From the NCBI GenBank assembly GCA_047630355.1, contig JBLHXN010000197.1, positions 1 through 5,253 on the forward strand: a stretch of DNA of 5,253 nucleotides. Reading direction: 5' to 3'. The notes below the pieces were generated by a model that did not search any database, had not been told where the DNA came from, and saw only the letters and a list, made by a program, of their open reading frames with translations. Position numbers and translations under genes: made by a program. Positions within the stretch are counted from its first letter, which is position 1. Every line of letters begins with the position of its first letter. The DNA is from JANQUM01 sp047630355. GTDB taxonomy: Bacteria > Bacteroidota > Bacteroidia > Cytophagales > Spirosomataceae. Positions 5,033-5,253 of this stretch are shown here, piece by piece.

Positions 5033-5253
5033 ATGTTAAACAGGTATTTAAAACATCTACTTACCGGCCTTTCGTTAGTTTATCTTAGTAGCTGTAAAGA
5101 TAAAAACGCCGAAATTGACCCCGTTGAAGTTTCGCCCTCGGCGGCTTTAAATACCTATCCCGCCAGCTTGGCAACTGACTGGCAAGACCTAAGCCTCCAA
5201 CTTATCAAATCAACCAATGGCTACGTACCACCCGTTGCGGCACGGGCATTGGC
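5033..5253 (+). CDS. Lipoprotein, probable PAP2/vanadium-haloperoxidase-like protein, N-terminal part
   Basis: The first 73 codons of a gene that runs off the right edge. Residues 1-21 form a lipoprotein signal: basic start (MLNRYLKH), hydrophobic stretch (LLTGLSLVYL) and lipobox LSSC, with Cys21 as the expected lipidated residue. The next residues are KDKNAEID, charged and without an aspartate directly after the cysteine. From about residue 49 the sequence reads DWQDLSLQLIKSTNGYVPP, then VAARAL. This resembles the start of the mature domain in Bacteroidota PAP2-superfamily proteins related to vanadium-dependent haloperoxidases, where a WN-x-L...GY-PP-VAAR pattern leads into a helical bundle. 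The catalytic histidines and arginines lie further downstream and are not visible, so the family call is tentative; the lipoprotein call is firm. It starts 57 bp after moeA but has a promoter of its own, and no functional link to Moco is evident. Confidence 0.7.
   Translation, partial: MLNRYLKHLLTGLSLVYLSSCKDKNAEIDPVEVSPSAALNTYPASLATDWQDLSLQLIKSTNGYVPPVAARAL

Overview
The window most likely comes from a member of the Bacteroidota, probably of the Cytophagales type. This is an inference from four signs: AT-rich DNA with almost no Shine-Dalgarno sequences, two promoters of the TTG/TTTG...TAnnTTTG kind, protein variants I associate with this phylum (for example MoeA with a PPFDRVTMDG motif), and intergenic repeats of kinds I recall from these genomes. 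I could not run a search to place it more exactly.

The main content is a molybdenum cofactor (Moco) locus arranged around a divergent intergenic region at about 2325-2467. Leftward (minus strand) run a TauE/SafE-type membrane permease (1527-2324), moaD (1269-1511), a small MNT-type nucleotidyltransferase (938-1228) and moaE (318-743). After a 136-bp gap with its own promoter comes the 5' end of panB (1-181, cut by the window edge). Rightward (plus strand) run xdhC (2468-3586) and moeA (3779-4975). After them comes a lipoprotein gene resembling PAP2/vanadium-haloperoxidase-like proteins (5033-5253, cut by the window edge), which has its own good promoter.

MoaD and MoaE together form molybdopterin synthase, which puts the dithiolene sulfurs onto the pterin. 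MoeA then inserts molybdate. XdhC-family proteins sulfurate and deliver Moco to xanthine-dehydrogenase-type enzymes. The early-pathway genes (moaA, moaC), the MoaD-activating enzyme and the target molybdoenzyme are not in view. PanB (pantothenate synthesis) and the lipoprotein appear unrelated to Moco.

Three intergenic stretches hold repeats. A 154-bp element with 9-bp terminal inverted repeats and several hairpins built on GGCT-NN-AGCC lies between the nucleotidyltransferase gene and moaE. A degenerate direct/inverted repeat of the 'ATCTGCGGG' type lies between xdhC and moeA. A short degenerate GGCATCAG repeat lies at the 3' end of moaE. No tRNA, rRNA, CRISPR array, insertion sequence or clear intrinsic terminator was found.

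I do not see a convincing new biological system. The points most worth a second look are the nucleotidyltransferase without a HEPN partner inside the Moco operon, the altered nucleotide-binding motif of XdhC, the hairpin element that transcription must cross to reach moaE, and a near-leaderless promoter in front of the lipoprotein gene.
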